DNA of 64,000 nt from the NCBI GenBank assembly GCA_002731275.1, contig PCBK01000142.1, positions 1-64,000 of the forward strand, written 5' to 3'. This stretch comes from Deltaproteobacteria bacterium (lineage in GTDB: Bacteria; Myxococcota_C; UBA6777). The translations under genes and the position numbers were made by a program. This document shows positions 9,401 to 17,316 of this stretch, in pieces. Every line of letters starts with the position of its first letter. Positions within the stretch are counted from its first letter, which is position 1. The notes under the pieces are model-generated. The model saw only the letters and a list, made by a program, of their open reading frames with translations, had not been told where the DNA came from and made no database searches.

Positions 9401-11100
9401 GTCAACGATCGTGATGTCGAGTCGTAATCGAACTCGAAGGTAGAGGTGACATTCGGGATACCTGGTTGATTGGATGCCACCCATTCACGCTCGTAGAACG
9501 AGAGACGCCCTGCGCCGTCGTAGTGAACAGTGTTGACCAACTTTGCTTCGAACGTATCTCCAACTTTGGCTTTGCGAGTGGATGAGAGGATGTACCTCCC
9601 ATCATCGGAGAGTGTGTTGGACGTTTGGATCACTTCCGGTGTATCGCAGGGAGTTCCTTGGGGCTTGTAATCGTAGAGCGTGAGAAGAGTCGGCACGTTG
9701 AACCTGTCATCGTAGGTTGTCACCTCTTTCCTGACGAGTTTCAAGGTACCATCGACAGTTTCGTACTCAGACAAAGAGAGGAGCTGGCTGGTGTTTGGAT
9801 CGTAGCTCCGTACGACTTTCTCTTGCCTTGTCTCTCCTTCATAGTGGAATGTGCTGAGTGTTGTGGTGGCTTGTTGATAATTTGGATCGAGATCATTGGT
9901 GGGCGGGAAAGTAGTGTTCCCATTACCATCAGTGCTCTCTCCTGGATAGTGGTATGTTGTTTTCTTGAACAGCTCCGTTTTATCAGCACTTTTAACCGTC
10001 GATGTCAAGAGTAGATGAAGATGGTTGTATTCGTTTGTGACCTCCGTCAGGCCATTGTTGATGCTTGTCTTGTAGGTGTAGGTGTCATTGTTGCTCTCAA
10101 AGAGGCTGTCTGATCCAGGACAAACTTCATAGTCGTTGTATCCCAAGTAATTGGGGATGCCGTTGGGGATATTGTCGGGATTGTAGTCGTACTTGGTGAC
10201 TCGGGTGAGGCTCGGGCATGTTTGTGTCACAGAGCTCACAACATCTTGCCGCGAGTCAGCAGTATCTCCCTCCAAAATGTATTGGATGCTGTCGTAAGCG
10301 ATATGTGTGCTGGACTGGTTTGGATACGCAATGTCTGTGAGGAGGTCATAGCGGTAGTAGTTGTCACCGCCGTACGTGAAGATCGTCTCTTCGTTGGTTG
10401 GATCTGTGTAAGGGGAGAGATCACCACCTGATGTGATCCCGTAGGAGAACTGGATGGTGGTTCCAAGCACAGAGTCAGGGTAAGTGATCTTGATCTCGCT
10501 AGCGCTATGAGAGAGCAAGATCTTTTGACCGTAGGTGTCGAGAACTTGCGTGAGTTTGGCCTCGGTGATCAGACTGTTACTGTTGTCATAGGTGTAAATG
10601 ATGTGATTGTCGCTCTTGTCAGCCCAGCAAATCAACTTTCCGTATCCATCAAAGTACTGCACATGTCCACCCAACATCGTCAAGTAGGAAGAGTATTGCA
10701 GTGACGGATCGTACTTGAGTGGTGTTGGTGAACATTGAACGAGTTTCAGGTCTGTTTTGTAGTAGTACTGCAATCCAGATTCGTAGTACTGGTCGATTTG
10801 ATAGCTCTGTGTGCCGTTGACAACCAATGTACTGCCCGACATGTAACTCAAGGGAAACGACCAGCCATAAGGCAGCCCGAAGAAACGCTGTGTAGGGTTA
10901 GTCATTCCTTGGGAGTACGTAACTCCAAGGTTCACATCCATCGAACGAACCCCTGACAAGACAGGAGGCGCGATGCTCACACTGAGCAAGCCTGTGCGAG
11001 GATTGACTTGCGTTTGAAAGGTTTTTGTGTAGGTTTGGGCAACAGATGTGCTGGTTTGGCTACTAGCATCAGCCGTTTTTGCAGGGGTCTCAGACATCAT
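6442..11100 (-). CDS. RHS/YD-repeat protein with RHS core and variable C-terminal tail
   Basis: A 1552-residue protein. There is no signal peptide or PAAR domain. After an N-terminal beta-rich region come many YD repeats (for example YDYDSTSRSLTR and YQYDGLGRPLNQTDPMGYVT), which in this family form a hollow beta shell. The RHS core is at about 1330-1395 (GYRGEYTDVESGQVYLRARYYS, ending YKDPSGH). The tail after the core has a hydrophobic helix (WGIVLIAVGGSIALGAAF). Next is a 75-residue linker made almost only of Gly, Ala, Asp and Glu, and then about 85 residues with no recognised toxin motif. An unusual very basic patch (about residue 745, KYQRRHKKRHKRRM) interrupts the YD repeats. By family knowledge RHS proteins deliver C-terminal toxins between cells; that this one does so is inferred. 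AAAGGA precedes the ATG. Confidence 0.88.
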   Translation of the reverse strand: MMSETPAKTADASSQTSTSVAQTYTKTFQTQVNPRTGLLSVSIAPPVLSGVRSMDVNLGVTYSQGMTNPTQRFFGLPYGWSFPLSYMSGSTLVVNGTQSYQIDQYYESGLQYYYKTDLKLVQCSPTPLKYDPSLQYSSYLTMLGGHVQYFDGYGKLICWADKSDNHIIYTYDNSNSLITEAKLTQVLDTYGQKILLSHSASEIKITYPDSVLGTTIQFSYGITSGGDLSPYTDPTNEETIFTYGGDNYYRYDLLTDIAYPNQSSTHIAYDSIQYILEGDTADSRQDVVSSVTQTCPSLTRVTKYDYNPDNIPNGIPNYLGYNDYEVCPGSDSLFESNNDTYTYKTSINNGLTEVTNEYNHLHLLLTSTVKSADKTELFKKTTYHYPGESTDGNGNTTFPPTNDLDPNYQQATTTLSTFHYEGETRQEKVVRSYDPNTSQLLSLSEYETVDGTLKLVRKEVTTYDDRFNVPTLLTLYDYKPQGTPCDTPEVIQTSNTLSDDGRYILSSTRKAKVGDTFEAKLVNTVHYDGAGRLSFYEREWVASNQPGIPNVTSTFEFDYDSTSRSLTRTQKGGNGDVLSVEIYDTATGLLASQSNALNATTTYQYDGLGRPLNQTDPMGYVTHWSYDIPNNKITQTAPNGYVTYSYLSGFGKLLVKSDNLGSGGTERTLQTNTYNDLGQLYTQSGILGDVSTLTYLYDPRGKMSQKSDTHGNVETYTNDPVACSQTTTLNGVQSKEVVYTLKRNNAQRKYQRRHKKRHKRRMESSVKRFDTHKSGEFSCITRLWNGLQLNVGVHLGNQDTSKKYWVSKQYDIIQRPIHEVLNSKDSTRTLDYTRDLHGKILQSTCTVVDEQGHSQTSNSSTRQYGEFAQLQTETTATNAARTFQYDGAGNRTHLVDFSGNEFISTYTDNNQIYTRTYTDNGSKIKLVYEYSSVGKLDSITRTIDDGAPEVMVYSYTLDGNILSITYPDQKSVSWTYHDDTGLLDTFTDAFGNVTNYVYYEDGRLKEVVRDDISASVKLTYVTKDIDPTNVGEVESLTFSNGVVLTSQYDGYGCPHQIKAQSESPTLTVTYTRDNVTTFVEGVSYQCPGVLDSKLVLEFDGVGRVKNESVSNASDDPIGSIAYGYDAVANVKTRTDTKGGDDRSITYHYDEDSQMSSVEVGGESTQLQYDPNGNLKQDESGNTYEYNALNQLTKFTPVQGESTVYTYYPNGMRATKQSGDDEIITYYYNNANHPDIVNEVQGDVEASYLMAGSYRLARLLKNGATTTVETYLLERDSVLATFDGAGSIQDVTTYDAYGNSQPRSGDITSNPFGYRGEYTDVESGQVYLRARYYSPKRMNFINRDSILTINPYNYADGNPIMYKDPSGHIPTWGIVLIAVGGSIALGAAFLGVGEVLSGCLVGDVLGGEELGGDAIDGIDGAEDADAARGAGEAGDAGDDEDAGDADGEEADEDDGGAGVEEEEVNNGRGIRKLEHGDVVKRMTGREILDLENNQLLQIFKTDNDQYTVSLLSRSEMVSNDEPLSLDEKALQEQGIYKRRVYQHQFGLNIKPAH

Positions 11101-11217
11101 TCGATCCTTTTGTGGTAACTGTATCGACTTTTTTCAAGCGCCGACAGCGATCAGATGGGGATTTGAAAGTCTTGACTTGTTGTGTTTGGCGAGGCATGGG
11201 AAGAGGAAAGAGATTGC

Positions 11218-11655
11218 TTAGCCCTCTTCACGACACCAAAGCATAAGGTGGGAGGTATGGGACCCTGCGTTGGTCATTGAGATACGTGCGTTGTAACTCC
11301 GATCCCATGACAATTCGTTGAGAGAGTCAAGGCATTCGTCATACATTTTGTCGTAATCCGTGTCCGCTTTGTTATCAGACCAATCCCATGTTCCAGTGAG
11401 GCTCGTGTCACGTGGGGTAGGAGCGTCATCGGTTGTGTAGTAGATGACAGCACGACACGGGTTTGTGCGCAGCTCGCTACTGTTGCTAATGTTGGACATC
11501 GCAATTTTCACAGAGCTTCGTTCATTTTCAGTCTCCAAGGCGTTGAGCAACTTGAGGACATCGTCCCAGATGCAGGTTTCCCCTTCAGAACCGTTTGGAT
11601 TTGTTTTGGTGCAACCATTGGCTTCTTTGTATGTGTAGGTCAACTTTGTAGACAT
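11218..11655 (-). CDS. Small unknown protein, paralogue of the next gene upstream, RHS-linked
   Basis: A 145-residue soluble, acidic protein with no signal peptide. It aligns by eye with the 130-residue product encoded at 11732-12124. Shared blocks are SSVKIA/NSVKIA, AVIYYTTDDAP/TVIIYTDDAAP, the TWDW/TWDY segment, a following MYDECLDSLNEL/AYNDCVSFLNGS helix and a final hydrophobic strand with LMLWCREEG/VFLWFRKVG. The family is not one I recognise. It ends 117 bp upstream of the RHS start and reads the same way, so co-expression is likely. Possible roles are a chaperone, adaptor or payload partner for the RHS shell; this is inference from position only. Confidence 0.7.
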   Translation of the reverse strand: MSTKLTYTYKEANGCTKTNPNGSEGETCIWDDVLKLLNALETENERSSVKIAMSNISNSSELRTNPCRAVIYYTTDDAPTPRDTSLTGTWDWSDNKADTDYDKMYDECLDSLNELSWDRSYNARISMTNAGSHTSHLMLWCREEG

Positions 11656-11731
11656 TGTTCTTTGTCTCCTTGGTTCTTGGGTGTGAAAGGAATGTGTTGT
11701 TTCATTTGAGTAAGTAGGGGCAAGTTGGTAT

Positions 11732-12124
11732 TCAACCCCCTACTTTTCGGAACCAAAGAAAGACATAGAACTGGTTGTCTCCAGTATCGCACATGGAGAG
11801 GAGAGCGTAGTACTTTTGCAGATCGGTGAGTGTGCTTCCGTTCAGAAAGCTCACACAATCATTGTAGGCATCATCAGCATCTTTGGACATTTGCTCGAAT
11901 CTTTTGTAATCCCAAGTCGTCGACAGCTCACTTTGAGTCCCTTCTGGTGCGGCATCATCGGTGTAGATGATCACGGTTCGTGAGGCTCCATTTTGCCGAT
12001 CAGAGCTGGCTATTTTGACGGAATTTCGTTGATTTCCATCCAAACCATCAAGTGCATTTTTGACCGGATTCCACAAGTGTTTGTCTGCTTCGTTGTGATG
12101 GAAGCTTTGTTTCTCAAACTTCAT
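11732..12124 (-). CDS. Small unknown protein, paralogue of the following gene, RHS-linked
   Basis: A 130-residue soluble protein beginning MKFEKQSFHHNEADKHLW, with no signal peptide. A CAGGAGCAGAG-type ribosome site precedes ATG 12124. It shares the ordered blocks NSVKIA, VIIYTDDAAP, TTWDYKRF, DAYNDCVSFLNG and FYVFLWFRKVG with the gene 76 bp downstream, at moderate identity, so the pair arose by an old duplication. It is the first gene of the leftward RHS locus. No enzyme or binding motif was recognised. An alternating beta-alpha-beta pattern seems likely from the hydrophobic spacing. Confidence 0.7.
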   Translation of the reverse strand: MKFEKQSFHHNEADKHLWNPVKNALDGLDGNQRNSVKIASSDRQNGASRTVIIYTDDAAPEGTQSELSTTWDYKRFEQMSKDADDAYNDCVSFLNGSTLTDLQKYYALLSMCDTGDNQFYVFLWFRKVGG

Positions 12125-12566
12125 CTCTGCTCCTGCTGTTTGATTGTCCTGTGATTACCTTTCTTTTCGGGCACATACGCAAACATACAGACACCCTAAC
12201 AAGGAGTGTCTTGAGGATATGAGCATCCTAAACAGATCCCTTGAATCCTCAAGACTCGTCTGATGACATATCTATTTCCATCCACTTTAGACGCACGTGT
12301 CCACTGCAGATTGAAAGGTAGATGCATGTACAAAAGATGTTCGCTGTTGTCCGTATTTACAGGGTGGAGAATACGCTTCGCAGTCATTCAATGTCAAGCA
12401 AAAAAAAAGTGACAGGCTCCCCAAAGAAGACACACACATGTTTTTATTATACTATTATTTCGAACAACTAAAAAAAGTGCAATATACTCTTTTATAAGGC
12501 CGGGCATAGGCAGGATATCGGAGTGGTAGTGAAGACTATTACAGAAAAGAAAGTAAGAAAAAATCC
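12125..12566. other. Noncoding stretch upstream of the RHS locus, with an 11-bp inverted repeat
   Basis: No convincing gene was seen. A 63-codon frame on the minus strand (12196-12387) has no ribosome site and no familiar sequence. A perfect 11-bp inverted repeat, GTCTTGAGGAT at 12208-12218 and its complement at 12245-12255, would fold into a hairpin 84 bases upstream of the first small RHS-linked gene. It could lie in that gene's leader. 12430-12500 is AT-rich. On the minus strand a run of T near 12400-12408 follows the lipoprotein gene at 12567 and may help end its transcript. Confidence 0.4.
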
Positions 12567-12971
12567 TCAATGAGCAACACAGGCGATACCATCCCAACAT
12601 TGGCCTTCGCCACAATCACAGCCTGACGGCGTATCATCTGTGCAATTTTGGTTGCTCACAAATTGACACGCGTCCATACAACCATTCTGGAAAATCACCC
12701 ATTGCCCCCCTTTGAGCTCACAGTACAGGATGTTGTAGCGAGCTTTGCACTTGAGTTGGTTGTGGACGTTCTTTTGCTCCATTGAGCATTGTGTCTCTAT
12801 TTTTTGTGCGAGATCGTCTGCAGATGTCGGCTGATGCAGCGAGACTGGAAGATCTGTATCAGGTGTGGCTTCGTGTACGCCAGCGTCCTTCGTTTTTTCG
12901 TAGGATGGAGGTTGCTGATCAGTGCACGCCAACATGCACAACACACAGATGAAACATACAAGCCATCGCAT
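12567..12971 (-). CDS. Small Cys-rich lipoprotein
   Basis: A 134-residue protein. The start ATG 12971 is preferred over an in-frame ATG 24 bases upstream because GGGAGG precedes it by nine bases. A short positive start, the core LVCFICVLCMLAC and a Cys at the predicted cleavage site suggest a lipoprotein. The mature part has ten Cys, and its C-terminal 45 residues (CMDACQFVSNQNCTDD, CDCGEGQCWDG) look like a small disulfide domain. No known function. It follows dnaE by 43 bp on the same strand and may be read through from it. Confidence 0.7.
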   Translation of the reverse strand: MRWLVCFICVLCMLACTDQQPPSYEKTKDAGVHEATPDTDLPVSLHQPTSADDLAQKIETQCSMEQKNVHNQLKCKARYNILYCELKGGQWVIFQNGCMDACQFVSNQNCTDDTPSGCDCGEGQCWDGIACVAH

Positions 12972-13013
12972 CAAACAGAACCTCCCTGAAAACATTTGGT
13001 GTCTCCACCAACA

Positions 13014-16000
13014 TCATTTGAAGTATGTGGGGTTGGAACCAAAGAGCCTTTCGAGATCTTCGACAAACGCTTCAGTGGGATCGAGTGTAAACTCTTCGGG
13101 CAACTTGATGGTTGTTTGTAGCTTTTGAGGCACTTGAATGTGCACAAACGCACGACAACGTCCGGGGTGCTTTCTCATCACAGTGACGAGTTCGTTGATT
13201 CGGCTCTCAGAGAGATCAAGTGTGCTCAGTTGAAGATGGATCTCATTTGCTTTTTCGGCGCGCGCTTCCATCAAAGAGCGAACACTTTTGGCCTTCAATG
13301 TCGCGCCCTTTTCGTCGTGTTCCACGTCTCCAGTGAGCAACAAGGGGACATCTTGATCGAGGATATCAACAGCGGTCTGGAAGACCTTCGGGAAGAGACA
13401 GACTTCGACATATCCCGTGAGGTCTTCGACTGTCAAGATCGCCATACGATCCCCTCGTTTGGTCGTGAGATCACGCCTCGCGGTGATGATACCAGCGATA
13501 TTCACCTCGGACTTGTCGGCTTTATCTGTGAGATTGACAATTGTCGACGACGTAAAACGCTTGAGGTCCGAACGATAGCGTTCGAGTGGGTGACCTGAGA
13601 TGTAGAAACCAAGAGCTTCTTTTTCAAGATTGAGCTTTTGCTTGTCAACCCATTCGGTGATGTCGGGAATCTCAGGAGGTCTGACAGGCGCAAGCTCTCC
13701 ACCAAAGAGAGAGAATTGTGCACTGTTTTTCTCCTTTTGGACTTTGGCACCAAAGGACAAAGCCTCTTCCACACAGGAAAACATTCCAGCGCGTGTCTTT
13801 CCACAAAAGTCGAAGGCCCCACACTTTACGAGCGATTCGAGAACACGTCTGTTGACCTTCTTGGGATCGACACGTTGGCAAAAATCGTACAGACCAGTGA
13901 ACGGACCATCCTCTTTACGTGCCGAAATAATCGAATCAATCGCGCCTTCACCGACGTTCTTCACACCAGAGAGACCAAAGCGAATCTTTTTGTCAACGAC
14001 TGAGAAGTTCTTCTGGGACTCGTTTACGTCCGGCGGAAGCAGCTCTACATCGTGGAGACGACAGTCGTTGATAAAGTTGAGGACTTTTTCAGTGTTCCCC
14101 GCATCGGAGGTGAACAATGCCGCGAGGTACTCGTGGTAGTAGTGGGCTTTCAACCAGCCCGTTTGGTATGCGATCAGTCCGTAGGCCGCACTGTGCGAGC
14201 GGTTAAAACCGTAGGCCGCGAATTTCTCGACCTTATCAAACAGATCTGCGGCTTTCACAGCGTCGTGACCGTTTTTCTCTGCACCATCCAAAAAGCGGGT
14301 ACGTTGTCTCTGCATCTCTTCGGCGATCTTCTTACCCATCGCACGACGCAACAAGTCCGCTTCACCGAGGGAGTAGCTCGCGAGGACGTTGGCGATCTGC
14401 ATAACCTGCTCCTGGTAGATGACAACGCCGTATGTCATGTTGAGGAGTGGTTCAAGAACAGGGAAGAAATAGTCGATCTCTTCTTCACCGTGTTTCCGCT
14501 TGATGAAAGAGTCCGCCATCCCACTCTCAAGAGGACCAGGGCGATACAAGGCCACGAGCGCGATCACGTCGTCAAAAGTTGACGGCTTCAGACGAATCAT
14601 CAGGTTCCGCATCCCCGAAGATTCCAACTGGAATACACCTAATGTATCGCCGGAAGTGAGCAGCTTGAATACTTTATCGTCATCGAGCGGGATGGCGCTG
14701 ATATCGACATCAACGCCGTGGTTTTCCTTGATCATTTGAAGACAGTTTTGGATCAAGGTTAAGTTTTTCAGTCCCAAAAAGTCGAACTTGATCAAGCCAA
14801 TCGACTCGACACCTTTCATGTCGTACTGCGTTACGACGTCCTCTGTCCCTGCTGGTCGATACAGGGGCAAGTGCTCATCGAGTGGACGTCCATCGGAGAT
14901 CACAACCCCGGCAGCGTGGATGGAGGAGTGTCGGTTGAGTCCTTCAAGGCGTAAGGAGATATCGATGACCTTGTTGATCTTGGGATCCTTGCTCATCAAG
15001 TCCGCGATCTTGGGCTCTTGCTCGATCGCTTGGGAGAGGGTGATGTTGAGGACGTTGGGGATCAAACCAGCGATCGCATTGGTTTCGGAGAAGGACATGT
15101 TGAACGCCCGCCCAACGTCCTTGATCACGGCCTTGGCCTTCAACTTTCCGAACGTGATGATCTGCGCGACAGATTCGCCATCTGGAACAGCGTATTTCTT
15201 CTTCACGTAATCGATCACCTCGATGCGCCTATCTTCGCAAAAGTCGACGTCGATATCAGGCATGGAGACACGTTCGGGGTTCAAGAACCGCTCGAACAGT
15301 AGGACGTGTTTGATCGGGTCGATGTCGGTGATCCTGATCGCAAACGCGACGAGCGAACCCGCAGCCGATCCACGACCAGGGCCAACAGGGATACCGTTGT
15401 CTTTGGCCCAGTTGATAAAGTCGGAGACGATCAAAAAGTAATCGGAGAAGCCCATCGACTTGATGATGCCCAATTCGTACACGAGTCGTTCATCGTACTC
15501 TTTCCGCAGGGCCTCACGTTCCTCCTCGGGGACTTGGGGCATACGAACTTTGAGTCGTTCTTCGAGACCTTCTCGGGTCAACGCTTCGAGATAATCGTCG
15601 TTGTTATCGATCCCCTCGGGCGTGTCGATCACAGGGAAGTAGTAATCTTTGAGGTTGAGTTCAAAGTCGCACTCATCGGCGATTTTGAGCGTGTTGTCAC
15701 ACGCTTCGGGCCACTCTGCGAATTGTTGGTACATCTCTTCAGGAGACTTGATGTAAAACTCCTGCACCTCATGTCGAAGTCTGTTCGGATCATCGACGGA
15801 CTTCCTCATTTGGATGGCCATCAAGACGTCTTGTGCTTCGGCGTCTGCTTTGGTCATGTAGTGGACATCGTTAGTCGCGACGAGAGGAATCTTCAACTCT
15901 CGCGCGATCTTGACGAGCATCGGATTGACCTTCATCTGCTCTTGGATGCCGTTCATTTGCAGCTCGATGTAGTATCGACCTTCAAAGATCTCCATGTACT

Positions 16001-16547
16001 CTTTGGCCGCCTTTAAGGCCTCTTCGGGTTGGTTGCGCAGCAAAAATTGGCAGACCTCCCCTGCGAGACATGAAGATGTCCCAATGAGTCCGTCTGCATG
16101 GCGTCTTAACACCTCTTTATCGAGTCGTGGTCGATAATAGAAGCCTTCGAAGTAACCGATGGTGATCAGCTTGCAGAGGTTTTTGTACCCCAACGCATTT
16201 TTGGCGAGCAGGAGTTGGTGGAATGTCTTCCCTCGCGTGCTTTTGTCTTTTCGGTGACCAGCAGTGACGTAAGCTTCGCAGCCGATAATCGGCTTGATCC
16301 CGGCGGCGGTGGCTTTCTTGTAGAAATCAACGACACCGAACATGTTCCCGTGATCAGTGACCGCGACAGCGCTCATTCCCATCTCTTTGACGACGTTGAG
16401 CATCCCATATTCTTTTTTGGGTTTCTTCACATCGCCGATCTTCTGTGCACCATCGAGCAGGCTGTAAGTCGTATGAAGGTGAAGGTGAACGAAATCTTTT
16501 TTGGGTGTGGTAGGTTCGTTGGGTCCGATGACTTCAATCTTGGACAT
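13014..16547 (-). CDS. dnaE: DNA polymerase III alpha subunit
   Basis: An 1177-residue replicative polymerase, normal length for DnaE1. Order of domains: N-terminal PHP domain (HLHLHTTYSLLDG near residue 25), polymerase palm with the catalytic acidic motif PDIDVDFCEDRR near 430 and the GPGRGSAAGS motif near 390, then thumb and fingers. A helix-hairpin-helix region and an OB-fold (ITARRDLTTKRGDRMAILTVEDLTG) near the C-terminus follow. It copies chromosomal DNA as part of the holoenzyme; proofreading is normally supplied by DnaQ. ATG 16547 is chosen because AGAGGA sits seven bases upstream; a TTG one codon earlier is possible. It follows a PLD-type gene by 12 bp, likely in one operon. Confidence 0.97.
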   Translation of the reverse strand: MSKIEVIGPNEPTTPKKDFVHLHLHTTYSLLDGAQKIGDVKKPKKEYGMLNVVKEMGMSAVAVTDHGNMFGVVDFYKKATAAGIKPIIGCEAYVTAGHRKDKSTRGKTFHQLLLAKNALGYKNLCKLITIGYFEGFYYRPRLDKEVLRRHADGLIGTSSCLAGEVCQFLLRNQPEEALKAAKEYMEIFEGRYYIELQMNGIQEQMKVNPMLVKIARELKIPLVATNDVHYMTKADAEAQDVLMAIQMRKSVDDPNRLRHEVQEFYIKSPEEMYQQFAEWPEACDNTLKIADECDFELNLKDYYFPVIDTPEGIDNNDDYLEALTREGLEERLKVRMPQVPEEEREALRKEYDERLVYELGIIKSMGFSDYFLIVSDFINWAKDNGIPVGPGRGSAAGSLVAFAIRITDIDPIKHVLLFERFLNPERVSMPDIDVDFCEDRRIEVIDYVKKKYAVPDGESVAQIITFGKLKAKAVIKDVGRAFNMSFSETNAIAGLIPNVLNITLSQAIEQEPKIADLMSKDPKINKVIDISLRLEGLNRHSSIHAAGVVISDGRPLDEHLPLYRPAGTEDVVTQYDMKGVESIGLIKFDFLGLKNLTLIQNCLQMIKENHGVDVDISAIPLDDDKVFKLLTSGDTLGVFQLESSGMRNLMIRLKPSTFDDVIALVALYRPGPLESGMADSFIKRKHGEEEIDYFFPVLEPLLNMTYGVVIYQEQVMQIANVLASYSLGEADLLRRAMGKKIAEEMQRQRTRFLDGAEKNGHDAVKAADLFDKVEKFAAYGFNRSHSAAYGLIAYQTGWLKAHYYHEYLAALFTSDAGNTEKVLNFINDCRLHDVELLPPDVNESQKNFSVVDKKIRFGLSGVKNVGEGAIDSIISARKEDGPFTGLYDFCQRVDPKKVNRRVLESLVKCGAFDFCGKTRAGMFSCVEEALSFGAKVQKEKNSAQFSLFGGELAPVRPPEIPDITEWVDKQKLNLEKEALGFYISGHPLERYRSDLKRFTSSTIVNLTDKADKSEVNIAGIITARRDLTTKRGDRMAILTVEDLTGYVEVCLFPKVFQTAVDILDQDVPLLLTGDVEHDEKGATLKAKSVRSLMEARAEKANEIHLQLSTLDLSESRINELVTVMRKHPGRCRAFVHIQVPQKLQTTIKLPEEFTLDPTEAFVEDLERLFGSNPTYFK

Positions 16548-16559
16548 CAAGCATTCCTC

Positions 16560-17255
16560 TTATGACTGTTGTGAAAATTCCTTCCAGAGGCGGTCAAACT
16601 CATTTGCAAAAGCGCGAACAACTCCTGGCTCGTTGGTCATCTGGATATTCTCGTGGTTGTTGTAGGTCGCGCTGCGAGTCCAGTTGAAGCTACCATTGAT
16701 CAGCCATTGACCATCGACGATCGCGAATTTGTGGTGCATATGGTGAGGGCTGTTGTCGAACCGGACCTCGATACCTGCGTCACGAAGTCGATAGATATCG
16801 GAACCACGATCCAATGACTTATCGTCATCCGTCATGATCCGCACTTTGATACCACGTTCATGAAGGTCTTCGATCACATTTGAGATCATGTTATTCGTGA
16901 TCGTGAAGACGCAGATATCGAGCGATTGGCGCGCACGAGAGAGCGACTCATTTAATTGCTTCATGGAGCGCTCGCTGGGAAAAAAGAGCACTTTGTGTTC
17001 AACTTCTTGTTGTGCTTGGGCAGGGCTGGTCATGGCAGACATAAGCGCCTTCACCCACTTGAGGACATCTTTGTCGTGTGGGTGTTTTGTATGCTGTTCG
17101 GCGATCGAGAAGATCTGATGACGTACCCAAGCGATATCATTATCGTTAGGTTGGTGTTCGTCGAGTAACTGTTTGAACACAGAGGATTCGTTTCGGGAGA
17201 GTCGTTTGTCATCGAAGCTTTGTTCGAGAAAGTCTGCGATTTCTTTTTTGTTCAT
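16560..17255 (-). CDS. PLD-superfamily nuclease/phospholipase with a single HKD motif
   Basis: A 231-residue protein. The first 90 residues are helical with no known motif. Residues 100-230 form one phospholipase-D domain with the catalytic HHKFAIVD (HxKx4D) and the following GSFNWT. It resembles the mitoPLD/Nuc group, which has one motif per chain and works as a dimer on nucleic acid or phospholipid. No signal peptide was seen, so it is probably cytoplasmic, unlike Nuc. The start ATG 17255 is taken; a GTG three codons upstream is also possible and neither has a strong ribosome site. It lies between a kinase gene (61 bp upstream) and dnaE (12 bp downstream), which hints at DNA metabolism. Confidence 0.82.
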   Translation of the reverse strand: MNKKEIADFLEQSFDDKRLSRNESSVFKQLLDEHQPNDNDIAWVRHQIFSIAEQHTKHPHDKDVLKWVKALMSAMTSPAQAQQEVEHKVLFFPSERSMKQLNESLSRARQSLDICVFTITNNMISNVIEDLHERGIKVRIMTDDDKSLDRGSDIYRLRDAGIEVRFDNSPHHMHHKFAIVDGQWLINGSFNWTRSATYNNHENIQMTNEPGVVRAFANEFDRLWKEFSQQS

Positions 17256-17316
17256 GGGGTACACTGATCGTTAAGAGAGACAGGAAAAAACCGCAGCAAG
17301 GGGATTCCAAGCAGCG

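Noticed and set aside
12196-12387. 63-codon minus-strand gene upstream of the RHS locus
   Set aside because: There is no ribosome site or familiar sequence, and a perfect inverted repeat lies inside it, which suggests noncoding DNA.
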